The notes under the pieces: generated by a model
The model's input: only the letters and a program-made list of their open reading frames with translations
The model's database searches: none
What the model was told of the DNA's origin: nothing
Part shown: positions 28,076 to 35,467 of the stretch, one piece after another
Layout: each line of letters begins with the position of its first letter
Numbering within the stretch: the first letter of the stretch is position 1
Source of the DNA: Limisphaerales bacterium
GTDB taxonomy: Bacteria; Verrucomicrobiota; Verrucomicrobiia; Limisphaerales; UBA1100
Reading direction: 5' to 3'
Assembly (NCBI GenBank): GCA_014382585.1
Contig: JACNJL010000045.1
Location: forward strand, 1 to 64,000
DNA length: 64,000 nt
Made by a program: the position numbers and the translations under genes

Positions 28076-28984
28076 ATGACTTCCCCTCTTCGCATCGGCA
28101 TCGAGATTGGCGGCACGAAACAGCAAATCGTGGTGGGCGATGCGGAGGGGCGCATTATTGATCGTTGCCGATTCAGCGTGGATCCCAGCGGCGGCGGCCC
28201 CGCTATTCGCGAACGGATCGCCGAAGAGCTGCCCCCGATTTTGGCGGATCATCATCCCGAACGCATCGGCGTGGGCTTTGGCGGGCCGATCGATATCACC
28301 ACCGGCACCGTTGCCGTTTCACACCAGATCGAAGGCTGGAGCGGGTTCCCCTTGCGCGATTGGCTCAACGAACTTTTCCAACTGCCCGTGGTGGTGGAAA
28401 ACGACGCCAACACGGCCGCCCTTGCCGAGGCGATGCGCGGAGCCGGGCGCGGCTTCGATCCCGCCTTTTACATGAACATGGGCAGCGGCGTCGGCGGCGG
28501 GCTCATCATCGACGGGAAGATTTATCACGGCGACACGCCCGGCGAAGTGGAGGTCGGCCATCTGCGTCTGGATCCGGACGGCACCACCGTGGAAGATCGC
28601 TGCTCCGGCTGGGCCGTTGACCGCGCCATCCGCACCGCCTTGAGCACGCACCCCCAAAGCCTCCTCCACACCCTCTGCGACGACACGCCCGGCGGCGAAG
28701 CCAAGCATCTCCCCGAAGCCTTGGCGCAAAACGATTCCTTGGCTCAGGACATCCTCGCCACCACCACCCGCCAGCTCGCCTTTGCGTTATCGCACGTGAC
28801 GCACTTGTTCCACCCCCAAGTCATCACCCTCGGCGGCGGCTTATCCCTGATTGGGGTTCCCCTTCGCAAAAGCATCGAACAACAACTGCCCGATTCCCTG
28901 ATGGAGATTTACGGCAACGGCCCCCAAATCAAACTCGCCGAACTCGACGAAGACGCCGTGCCGGCGGGGGCGTTACTCCTCTGA
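28076..28984 (+). CDS. ROK family sugar kinase-like protein
   Basis: 302 residues. The N-terminal phosphate-binding motif is [15 protein letters not shown], and [23 protein letters not shown] carries the catalytic aspartate (END). [17 protein letters not shown] and the C-terminal [13 protein letters not shown] fit the ROK fold. The usual zinc motif CxCGxxGCxE is missing; after [10 protein letters not shown] comes only [12 protein letters not shown]. There is no N-terminal helix-turn-helix, so it is an enzyme-type ROK protein (glucokinase or amino-sugar kinase are possibilities), not an NagC/XylR-type repressor. The substrate is uncertain. The 3' end overlaps the opposing queH stop by about 12 bases. 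Confidence 0.85.
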   Translation: MTSPLRIGIEIGGTKQQIVVGDAEGRIIDRCRFSVDPSGGGPAIRERIAEELPPILADHHPERIGVGFGGPIDITTGTVAVSHQIEGWSGFPLRDWLNELFQLPVVVENDANTAALAEAMRGAGRGFDPAFYMNMGSGVGGGLIIDGKIYHGDTPGEVEVGHLRLDPDGTTVEDRCSGWAVDRAIRTALSTHPQSLLHTLCDDTPGGEAKHLPEALAQNDSLAQDILATTTRQLAFALSHVTHLFHPQVITLGGGLSLIGVPLRKSIEQQLPDSLMEIYGNGPQIKLAELDEDAVPAGALLL

Positions 28985-29668
28985 ACAGGACTCACCGTCC
29001 ACGTCGGCTTTGCCGTAGAACTTCACGCCGCGCTCGATTTTTTCGCGGCTGTTTTGTTGGCGCCAGTCGTTGGTGTCGCGGAGGCTATAGACGCAGCCGC
29101 AGTATTCCTGCTGGTAAAACTCCTCGCGCTTGGAGAGTTCGATCATGCGGGCTGCCCCGCCTTGCTTGCGCCAGTTGAAGGTCCAGTAGGTCATGTCCTC
29201 CCAACGCGCAGCGGCGCGGGTACCGCTGGCGTTGATTTGATCCATGTTTTTCCAACGGGAAATGCCCAGAGTGCTGCTGATTAAATTAAATCCGTTTTCA
29301 GCCGCATACAAAGCCGTCCGCTCGAAGCGCATATCAAAGCACACGGTACAGCGCGCGCCGCGCTCGGGTTCCTGCTCCAGGCCGCGTACGCGCTCGAACC
29401 AGTTGTCCGTGTCGTAATCCGCATCCACAAACTCCATACCAAGCTTCTCGGCGTACCGGATATTCTCCTCCTTGCGCAGCTCGTACTCGGTGCGCGGGTG
29501 GATGTTGGGGTTGTAGAAAAAAATCGTGGTCTCAATCCCGCTCGCGGCCATGGCGTCCATCACCTCGCCTGAGCACGGCGCGCAGCACGAGTGCATGAGA
29601 ATGCGCTGCTCCCCGTTAGGAGTTTCCAATGTCGGCCGCGCGTAATTCTCTAGCGTAAAGTCAGCCAT
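28973..29668 (-). CDS. queH: Epoxyqueuosine reductase QueH
   Basis: 231 residues from ATG 29668, one base after the stop of the upstream gene. The cysteine set is characteristic of Que[11 protein letters not shown] near the N-terminus, [14 protein letters not shown] mid-protein, and [12 protein letters not shown] near the C-terminus. [16 protein letters not shown] and [11 protein letters not shown] are also family blocks. QueH replaces QueG and performs the last step of queuosine synthesis, reducing epoxyqueuosine in the anticodon of tRNAs with GUN anticodons, using an iron-sulfur cluster. Other queuosine genes are not in this window. Confidence 0.92.
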   Translation of the reverse strand: MADFTLENYARPTLETPNGEQRILMHSCCAPCSGEVMDAMAASGIETTIFFYNPNIHPRTEYELRKEENIRYAEKLGMEFVDADYDTDNWFERVRGLEQEPERGARCTVCFDMRFERTALYAAENGFNLISSTLGISRWKNMDQINASGTRAAARWEDMTYWTFNWRKQGGAARMIELSKREEFYQQEYCGCVYSLRDTNDWRQQNSREKIERGVKFYGKADVDGESCSEE

Positions 29669-29669
29669 A

Positions 29670-30725
29670 TTAGTGCTGCCGTGTTTTGAATGTCTGCTGG
29701 TGGTTGTTACGCGGATTGAAAATGGTATAGCTTTTGCCATCGGCGGCCACGGACATTTTCAGCGCAATGGCCTTGCAATCCTTGGGTTCGCCAAGGTTGG
29801 CGATGTGATCTTCGGCCGTGTTGTTTTGTTTGCCATCCGCTCGAAGATTTTTATGCACTTGATACATGGCCTGAATGGATTTGGTGGAGGTCAGGGCGGC
29901 AAAGGCGGTGGGCGAGCAGCCTTTGGTGTGGCCGTTGTTCATCACGCTCACGGTCGGAGCCACGCTCTTGATCAGCACGGGGTTGTTGCTGGTGGCGAGG
30001 CCATGATGGTTCACCTGATACACATCCACGGTGCCCACGCGATTGACTGGCTCCACCAGCTTGGCCTCCATGTTCCAGGTAAGATCACCGCAATCCAGAA
30101 AGCGGAAGCCACCTACCGTGATCAGCGATGCCACGCTGTTGGCATTGTCGGATAAATCCTCGGACTTGGCGGGCACGGAGCCGGCCAGCGGATTCTTCTT
30201 TGCCCCTTTCGGAGCGGCGATGAATTTCCGGGCCGCCGCCACGAAGGTGAGTTCCACCGGGAGCGCGCCTACTAATTGCTGCAACGGCAGTTTCGCGCCG
30301 GGCTGCACGATTTCGCGGCCATCGACTTTCATGTTTTTGTATGGGCGCACTTTGAGAATGAACGCCGGATCCCGCCGGTTGCGGTCCGGGCTGCGCACGG
30401 GAATCCCATTATCATACACCATGCCGATGGGCATCAACTGGCTGAGTGGTGCGGCGCCGCCAAAATGATCCCCGTGAAAATGAGTGGTAATCAGAAAATC
30501 GATCTTCTTGAGCTTGGCCTGCTGAGTCGCCACCGCATGAATCCGCTCGGCATCGCGGGTGCCCGGGTTGCCCGTATCGATGAGAATCGATTCGCCGGCC
30601 GGCGTCACAATCAATGTGGCCGCCCCGCCTTCCACATCCACCCAATAAATGTCCAAGCCCCTTGTTTCCCGTGCGGAGGCATTCCAATTCAACAAGACCA
30701 CCAAAGCCAAAAGCATGCGTTTCAT
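29670..30725 (-). CDS. Secreted metallo-beta-lactamase-fold hydrolase
   Basis: 351 residues from ATG 30725, which gives a signal peptide ([18 protein letters not shown]). The fold starts [18 protein letters not shown], then [10 protein letters not shown] and the metal motif [12 protein letters not shown] (H-x-H-x-D-H). Later ligands are plausible in [11 protein letters not shown] and [15 protein letters not shown]. This layout resembles the ComEC/Rec2-type MBL proteins that occur as free exported enzymes; the reaction is not predictable. queH begins one base after its stop, so the two are co-transcribed without an obvious functional link. Confidence 0.87.
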   Translation of the reverse strand: MKRMLLALVVLLNWNASARETRGLDIYWVDVEGGAATLIVTPAGESILIDTGNPGTRDAERIHAVATQQAKLKKIDFLITTHFHGDHFGGAAPLSQLMPIGMVYDNGIPVRSPDRNRRDPAFILKVRPYKNMKVDGREIVQPGAKLPLQQLVGALPVELTFVAAARKFIAAPKGAKKNPLAGSVPAKSEDLSDNANSVASLITVGGFRFLDCGDLTWNMEAKLVEPVNRVGTVDVYQVNHHGLATSNNPVLIKSVAPTVSVMNNGHTKGCSPTAFAALTSTKSIQAMYQVHKNLRADGKQNNTAEDHIANLGEPKDCKAIALKMSVAADGKSYTIFNPRNNHQQTFKTRQH

Positions 30726-30817
30726 TGCGGCCATCTTCCACATCTGGCGCAAAAATGCAATGGGATTGGCCTGATAAAAGGCTGGCTTTAAATGTCTGGT
30801 TCGGTCACATTTTCCTG

Positions 30818-31282
30818 ATGAAGATGCCCTTTATATTGAAACTCATTCCTGTCACCTTTGTTGCCGCCGGATTATTTCTTGGCTGCGGAGAAGCTCACGA
30901 CCACGATCACGACCACGATCACGATGGTGACGGCAAACCGGACCACGGCCCGGGCGAGCACGGCGCCTCGGCCAAAGGCGATGATTACCCGCTCAAAACC
31001 TGTCTGGTGTCCGATGAGGATCTCGAAAGCATGGGCGGCGCCTTCGTCCACAAGCACGAAGGTGTGACCGTGAAGTTTTGCTGCGAAGGCTGCGTGGAGG
31101 ATTTCCAAAAGGATCCCAAGAAATTCCTGGCCAAACTCGAGGCCGCCAAGAAGGGCGAACTGCCCAAGCCCACCACGGAAACTCCTGATGAAGGGGAGAA
31201 GCCGAAAGAACCAGGCGAATCCAGTGAGGAAACCGAGGGCGGCGAAAAACCCGCGCCGACTCCCCAAGAATCCTCCGAGTAA
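30818..31282 (+). CDS. His/Asp-rich metal-binding lipoprotein
   Basis: 154 residues. A lipoprotein signal (MKMPFILKLIPVTFVAAG, then LFLGCG, cysteine about 22) is followed by a run of alternating His-Asp (AHDHDHDHDHDGDGKPDHG), a clear metal-chelating stretch. A compact cysteine region follows: CLVSDEDLESMGG, then VKFCCEGCVEDFQKDPKKFL, which is YHS/TRASH-like (copper or other soft-metal binding). The tail is a Pro/Glu-rich low-complexity linker. Likely outer-membrane or periplasmic metal handling; perhaps it serves the cytochrome-like proteins encoded downstream, but that is inference from position. Confidence 0.82.
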   Translation: MKMPFILKLIPVTFVAAGLFLGCGEAHDHDHDHDHDGDGKPDHGPGEHGASAKGDDYPLKTCLVSDEDLESMGGAFVHKHEGVTVKFCCEGCVEDFQKDPKKFLAKLEAAKKGELPKPTTETPDEGEKPKEPGESSEETEGGEKPAPTPQESSE

Positions 31283-31334
31283 ACTCGGCGCCCGTTGAAC
31301 ACGGGCCACTGGGGAAACGTCTCACAACAAGCTG

Positions 31335-32933
31335 ATGCGTGCCCTGCTGATTATTTGCCTCTTGCAGCCCGTCTTCACCGGACGGGCTGCGGAGCATTTA
31401 CCCCAAGCTATTGATCGACTGATTGCCTCCAAGGCTGGGGACCAACCGCTGGCCGGGCCGGCTTCGGATGCGGAATTCCTTCGGCGCGCCACGCTGGATT
31501 TTACCGGGCGCATTCCCACAAGGGAGCAAGTGCAGCAGTTCCTCACGGATCCGGCGAAAGATAAGCGGACGCGTTTGATCGACCGGTTGTTCGCGGATCC
31601 GCTCTGGGCCGAAACGATGGCGGAACGGTTTCACGTGATGCTGATGGAGCGGCGCGGCGAGGACGGAGAATGGCGCCAGTGGCTTGCCAAATCGTTTGCT
31701 ACAAATAAACCGTGGGATGCGATGGTGGGCGAAATGGTCGCGCCGGAATTTTCGAACGAGGCAAAACGCGGCGCCGGATTTTTTCTCACCAAGCGACTGG
31801 AGAAATACGGGCAAAATCCCACCGACTATCCGGGCCTCACGCGCGATGTGGGGCGGATGTTTATGGGCGTGGATCTCCAATGCGCGCAATGTCACCGTCA
31901 CCTTTCGGTGAAGGATTACAAGCAGGTGGATTTTCAGGGGCTGTACTCCGCTTTTTCAAACGTTCGTCTGCAGCGAACCAACGAAACCATTCGAGTGGCC
32001 TGGGCGTCGGAGGGGTTGCTAAATAAGAAACTGGAATACAGCTCGGTGTTTAGTGAAACAAAAAAAATGACCGGCCCACGGGTGCCTTTCGGCGAGGAGA
32101 TTACAATCCCGGTTTTTGAAAAAGGCAAGGAGTGGTCGGTAAAAGAGGACCGCAAATTGAAAATTACCGGCGTGCCGGCGTTTAGCCCGCTTCAGGAAAT
32201 CGCTTCGCGGATGGCTACGCCAGACAACCCATTTTTCGCACGCAACATCGCCAATCGCGCGTGGTTTCTGATGATGGGCCGCGGCCTCATCGAGCCGCTG
32301 GATCTTGCCCACTCGAAAAATCCGCCCTCGCATCCGGAGTTGCTCGATCTGTTGGCCAAGGAATTGGTGGCGAACAAGTTCGATCTCAAGTGGCTTTTTC
32401 GCGAACTGGCCCTTACGCAAACATATCAGCGCAGTAGCGTTTTGCCCAAAGGCGGGGTGTCAGAAAATTTATTTGTCGCGGCAAAAGAACGCCCAATCGC
32501 GGCGGAGGTGCTGCTGCGCAATGTGCTACTTGCCACGGGTGAGCGCGAACGTGTGGCCAAGCTGGAAGAGGAAAATGAGCATTCGCTAAAAAATTTCAAG
32601 GAGCTATTCCAGGCCACATTCGCCAACGCCCCGCGCGAGCCGGAACTGGCTGTCAACGCTACACTCAAGGCGGCGCTTTTTCTTCGCAATAATGATACGC
32701 TGCTGTGGCTGGTGAAAAGGCGTGACGGCAATCTCGTCGATCGGTTGGTTCAATTGAAGGAACCGGCGAAGATTGCCGATGCCGTTTTCCTAAACGTCCT
32801 GTCGCGCATGCCGACGAAGGAGGAACAGTCGATGGTGAAATCGTTCCTAAAAAAACAAACCAATCGCGACCGCGCGCTGGGCGACTTGGTGTGGGCGTTG
32901 TTGTCGTCCACGGAATTTTTTGTGAACCACTGA
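31335..32933 (+). CDS. Short DUF1549/DUF1553 protein
   Basis: 532 residues with a short signal-like start (RALLIICLLQPVFTGRAAEH). DUF1549 is recognisable (AIDRLIASKAG, LRRATLDFTGRIPTREQVQQFL) with a single heme motif C183-x2-C186-H187 (CAQCHRHLSVKDYKQ). DUF1553 follows (NPFFARNIANRAWFLMMGRGLIEP, SHPELLDLLAKELV, LKWLFRELALTQTYQRSS). Compared with the ~950-residue members here it lacks the N-terminal cytochrome and the central beta-rich region, so it belongs to a compact subfamily. It is followed by DUF1501 and WD40 genes on the same strand, a common three-gene set in PVC genomes. Confidence 0.9.
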   Translation: MRALLIICLLQPVFTGRAAEHLPQAIDRLIASKAGDQPLAGPASDAEFLRRATLDFTGRIPTREQVQQFLTDPAKDKRTRLIDRLFADPLWAETMAERFHVMLMERRGEDGEWRQWLAKSFATNKPWDAMVGEMVAPEFSNEAKRGAGFFLTKRLEKYGQNPTDYPGLTRDVGRMFMGVDLQCAQCHRHLSVKDYKQVDFQGLYSAFSNVRLQRTNETIRVAWASEGLLNKKLEYSSVFSETKKMTGPRVPFGEEITIPVFEKGKEWSVKEDRKLKITGVPAFSPLQEIASRMATPDNPFFARNIANRAWFLMMGRGLIEPLDLAHSKNPPSHPELLDLLAKELVANKFDLKWLFRELALTQTYQRSSVLPKGGVSENLFVAAKERPIAAEVLLRNVLLATGERERVAKLEEENEHSLKNFKELFQATFANAPREPELAVNATLKAALFLRNNDTLLWLVKRRDGNLVDRLVQLKEPAKIADAVFLNVLSRMPTKEEQSMVKSFLKKQTNRDRALGDLVWALLSSTEFFVNH

Positions 32934-32949
32934 ATGATGATGGTTTTTA

Positions 32950-33037
32950 TTTTTAACACAGAGACACAGAGAGCACCGCGGAACGAAAAATATTCTCTCT
33001 GTGGAACTCTGTATCCCTGTGCCCTCAGTGTTAAAAA
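32950..33037. repeat. CACAGAG-type imperfect inverted repeat
   Basis: Between two genes, a segment starts with TTTTTAACACAGAGACACAG and ends with GTGTTAAAAAA, with internal arms ACAGAGAG and CTCTCTGT. It can fold into a long interrupted hairpin ending directly at the DUF1501 start codon. A similar element is at 50798-50856 and a half-element at about 58266-58284, so this looks like a dispersed repeat family. Confidence 0.7.
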
Positions 33038-34321
33038 ATGAACCATCCACTCTGCAACGCCACCGAGCACGCACTGTCCCGCCGGCAGTGGCTCGGCGGT
33101 ATGGGAGGGGCGGCCGCGGCGGGAGCGTTGGGCGGATTGATTTCTCCAGCCTCGGGCGAGATGCTCAAGAATAAAGAAAAACAGGTGCTCTTCATTTGGC
33201 TCGATGGCGGAATGAGCCAGCTCGAGAGTTGGGATCCCAAGCCGAACACGCAGTTTGGCGGGCCGTTCCGCAGCATTCCCACCAATTTGCCGGGCGTGCA
33301 CGTGAGCGAGTTGATGCCGCGGATGGCAAGGAAAATGGACAAGATTTGCCTCGTGCGCGGCATTTGCACGAAGGACAATTCGCACTCGCGGGGCGTGGCC
33401 CGCATTCAACGTGGGGATCCAAAAAACCGCGGCGTGATTTATCCGTACATTGGTTCGGCGATCGCCAAGCTGATGGGGCCGACCGCCAGCGGCTTGCCGC
33501 CCTACGTTTGGGTGAAGCCCGGCAGCGGCGGGTTCAAGCCCTCGGACGCTGGTTTCCTTGGTCCCAAATTTGGTGCGCTGGCGTTTGGCGACGGACAGCC
33601 GCCACCGAATTTTGTCCGGCCCAAATCACTCTCGGCGGAGCAGGACGCCTCCCGCAATGAACTGCGCCGTGCGTTAAATCTCAACTACGCTCAACCGCGT
33701 CGCAAGGCAAACACCGAGGCCAACTCGTTTGTGTTCGACTCCGCCGATGCGCTGCTTGCGCGCAGCGATATTTTTGATACCACCCAATATCCGCGCAAAG
33801 AAAAGGAACGCTACGGCGAGCACTTGCTTGGTGAGCATATGTTGATCGGCCGCAAACTGCTCGAGGCCGGTTGCCGGTTTGTGAAGGTCAACAGCTACGG
33901 CTGGGATACGCACGGCGATAATTTTAACGGCAGCACCTCACTCGTCGGTAGATTTGATCAAGCATTTGCCGCCGTACTCGAAGACCTCGAGGCGACCGGC
34001 CGGCTCGATCACACACTGGTGATTGCGATGAGCGAATTTGGCCGCACCCCGCGCATTAACGGCCACGCTGGGCGCGATCATTGGCCCGAAGCCTGGTCCA
34101 TCGCCATGACCGGCTGCGGCCTCAATCGTGGGGTGGTGCTCGGCGAAACCAACGCCACTGGGACGTTTGTCAAAGGCGACGCGTGGGACATCGGCCATCT
34201 TTTTCACACATGGTTCCACGCGCTCGGTATCAACTCGCACGGCATTGAATTTGACAACGGCGGGCAACCCCTGCCCATTGCCCACGACGATATGGGCGTC
34301 ATCCCCGGAGCGCTCGCCTAA
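33038..34321 (+). CDS. DUF1501 family protein, Tat-exported
   Basis: 427 residues. The Tat leader is LSRRQWLGGMGG followed by an Ala/Gly-rich stretch. The DUF1501 body shows KQVLFIWLDGGMSQLESWDPK, VSELMPRMARKMDKICLVRGI, SKGVARIQ-type HSRGVARI, and late MSEFGRTPRINGHAGRDHWP, the putative metal-binding end. The stop and the WD40 start share one base (TAATG), indicating translational coupling. The start codon lies at the edge of the CACAGAG inverted repeat, which may affect its translation. Function is unknown, presumably a periplasmic partner of the preceding DUF1549/1553 protein. Confidence 0.9.
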   Translation: MNHPLCNATEHALSRRQWLGGMGGAAAAGALGGLISPASGEMLKNKEKQVLFIWLDGGMSQLESWDPKPNTQFGGPFRSIPTNLPGVHVSELMPRMARKMDKICLVRGICTKDNSHSRGVARIQRGDPKNRGVIYPYIGSAIAKLMGPTASGLPPYVWVKPGSGGFKPSDAGFLGPKFGALAFGDGQPPPNFVRPKSLSAEQDASRNELRRALNLNYAQPRRKANTEANSFVFDSADALLARSDIFDTTQYPRKEKERYGEHLLGEHMLIGRKLLEAGCRFVKVNSYGWDTHGDNFNGSTSLVGRFDQAFAAVLEDLEATGRLDHTLVIAMSEFGRTPRINGHAGRDHWPEAWSIAMTGCGLNRGVVLGETNATGTFVKGDAWDIGHLFHTWFHALGINSHGIEFDNGGQPLPIAHDDMGVIPGALA

Positions 34322-35427
34322 TGGCTGATTCAACAAAACAACCCGAGCCGAAGCAGATGCAGGAATTGAAGGCCGACCGACAACTGCTTTGCACGCGCTT
34401 CAGTCCCGACGGCACCCACCTCATCGCTGGCGGCATGGATGGCAACGTTCACCGCTGGCACGAAGCCGAGCTGGTGATGGAAAAAAAAGAGAAAACCAAG
34501 GACAGCGAACAAACGGTCACTGAAAAGAAAATCGAGTGGCAACCTTTACCCGCGATGAACGGGCACCGCGCGTGGGTTGGCGCGCTGGAATTCCATCCGA
34601 AAGCCAAACAGATTTTTACCGGCGACAGCTGGGGCCAACTGCGCTGCACCGATTACGAAGGCGAAAAACCGAAAGAACACTGGAGCATTACGGACGCTCA
34701 CGACGGCTGGCTGCGGCAGCTCGCTGTGGACGAAAAGCATCTGGCCACCGTTGGCCGCGATGGTGCGGTGCGGGTATGGACCCACACAGGCAAACGCATC
34801 GCGGAATGGAAAGGCGCGGAGGAAATTTTTGCCGTGACCATCCAGCCCGATGGTAAGCGGGTCGTTTTCGGCGATGCAAAAGGTGTGGTGCGTGTGTGGG
34901 ATTTCGCCGCGAAAAAAATTGAACGCGAATGCTCACTCGAAGGATTTTACAAACTTGCGCGCATTCAGGATGTGTGCGGTTTGAGGCGGTTAATGTTTCT
35001 TGACGGCGGCAAAACACTTCTCGCCGTCGGCTGCGCGCCCACTGACGGAGGCACGATGCAAGGCATCCCCACGCTCGACTGGCTCGATTACACCTCCGGT
35101 AAATCAAAACACCGCTACCAATTTGGCGTCGAAAACGATGCCTTCATCAACGATGTCGCCGAGCATCCTGACGGTTATCTCCTCTGCGGCACCAGCGGCG
35201 TGACCGGTCGCGGCACCACATTTTTCATTCGCCCCGGTGAGAACGAGTCGTTTTATTCAAACACCAAAATTGCCAATATCCACGCCCTCGCTCTGCACCC
35301 GGATAAAAAACGATTCCTCCTCACCAGCACCAATCGGGGCAGCAACGGTAACGGTCGACGTCTCGACAAAGAGGGAAATTACGTGGGCAACTACTCGCCG
35401 GTGCACGTGATGGAATTGCCCGCTTAA
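34321..35427 (+). CDS. WD40-repeat protein
   Basis: 368 residues without a signal peptide. WD40-like blades are visible: CTRFSPDGTHLIAGGMDGNVHRW, LEFHPKAKQIFTGDSWGQLRCTD, LAVDEKHLATVGRDGAVRVW, VTIQPDGKRVVFGDAKGVVRVWD and ALHPDKKRFLLTSTNRGSN. It should form a beta-propeller binding scaffold. It is translationally coupled to the DUF1501 gene, yet unlike that protein it has no leader, so the two may not meet unless it is exported otherwise. Its stop codon lies in the first unit of a decamer repeat shared with the convergent gene. Confidence 0.87.
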   Translation: MADSTKQPEPKQMQELKADRQLLCTRFSPDGTHLIAGGMDGNVHRWHEAELVMEKKEKTKDSEQTVTEKKIEWQPLPAMNGHRAWVGALEFHPKAKQIFTGDSWGQLRCTDYEGEKPKEHWSITDAHDGWLRQLAVDEKHLATVGRDGAVRVWTHTGKRIAEWKGAEEIFAVTIQPDGKRVVFGDAKGVVRVWDFAAKKIERECSLEGFYKLARIQDVCGLRRLMFLDGGKTLLAVGCAPTDGGTMQGIPTLDWLDYTSGKSKHRYQFGVENDAFINDVAEHPDGYLLCGTSGVTGRGTTFFIRPGENESFYSNTKIANIHALALHPDKKRFLLTSTNRGSNGNGRRLDKEGNYVGNYSPVHVMELPA

Positions 35428-35467
35428 GCCCGCTTAAGCCCGCTTAATTCAAGCCCGCTTAATTCAA
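35418..35467. repeat. Decamer tandem repeat spanning two convergent stop codons
   Basis: GCCCGCTTAA occurs four times (35418, 35428, 35438, 35453); the last two are each followed by TTCAA. The WD40 stop (TAA 35425-35427) is in unit 1, and the stop of the opposing DUF1549/1553 gene is in unit 4. Confidence 0.95.

Noticed and set aside
30898-30927. CACGAC/CACGAT tandem repeat
   Set aside because: It is the coding sequence for the His-Asp run of the lipoprotein, not an independent repeat element.
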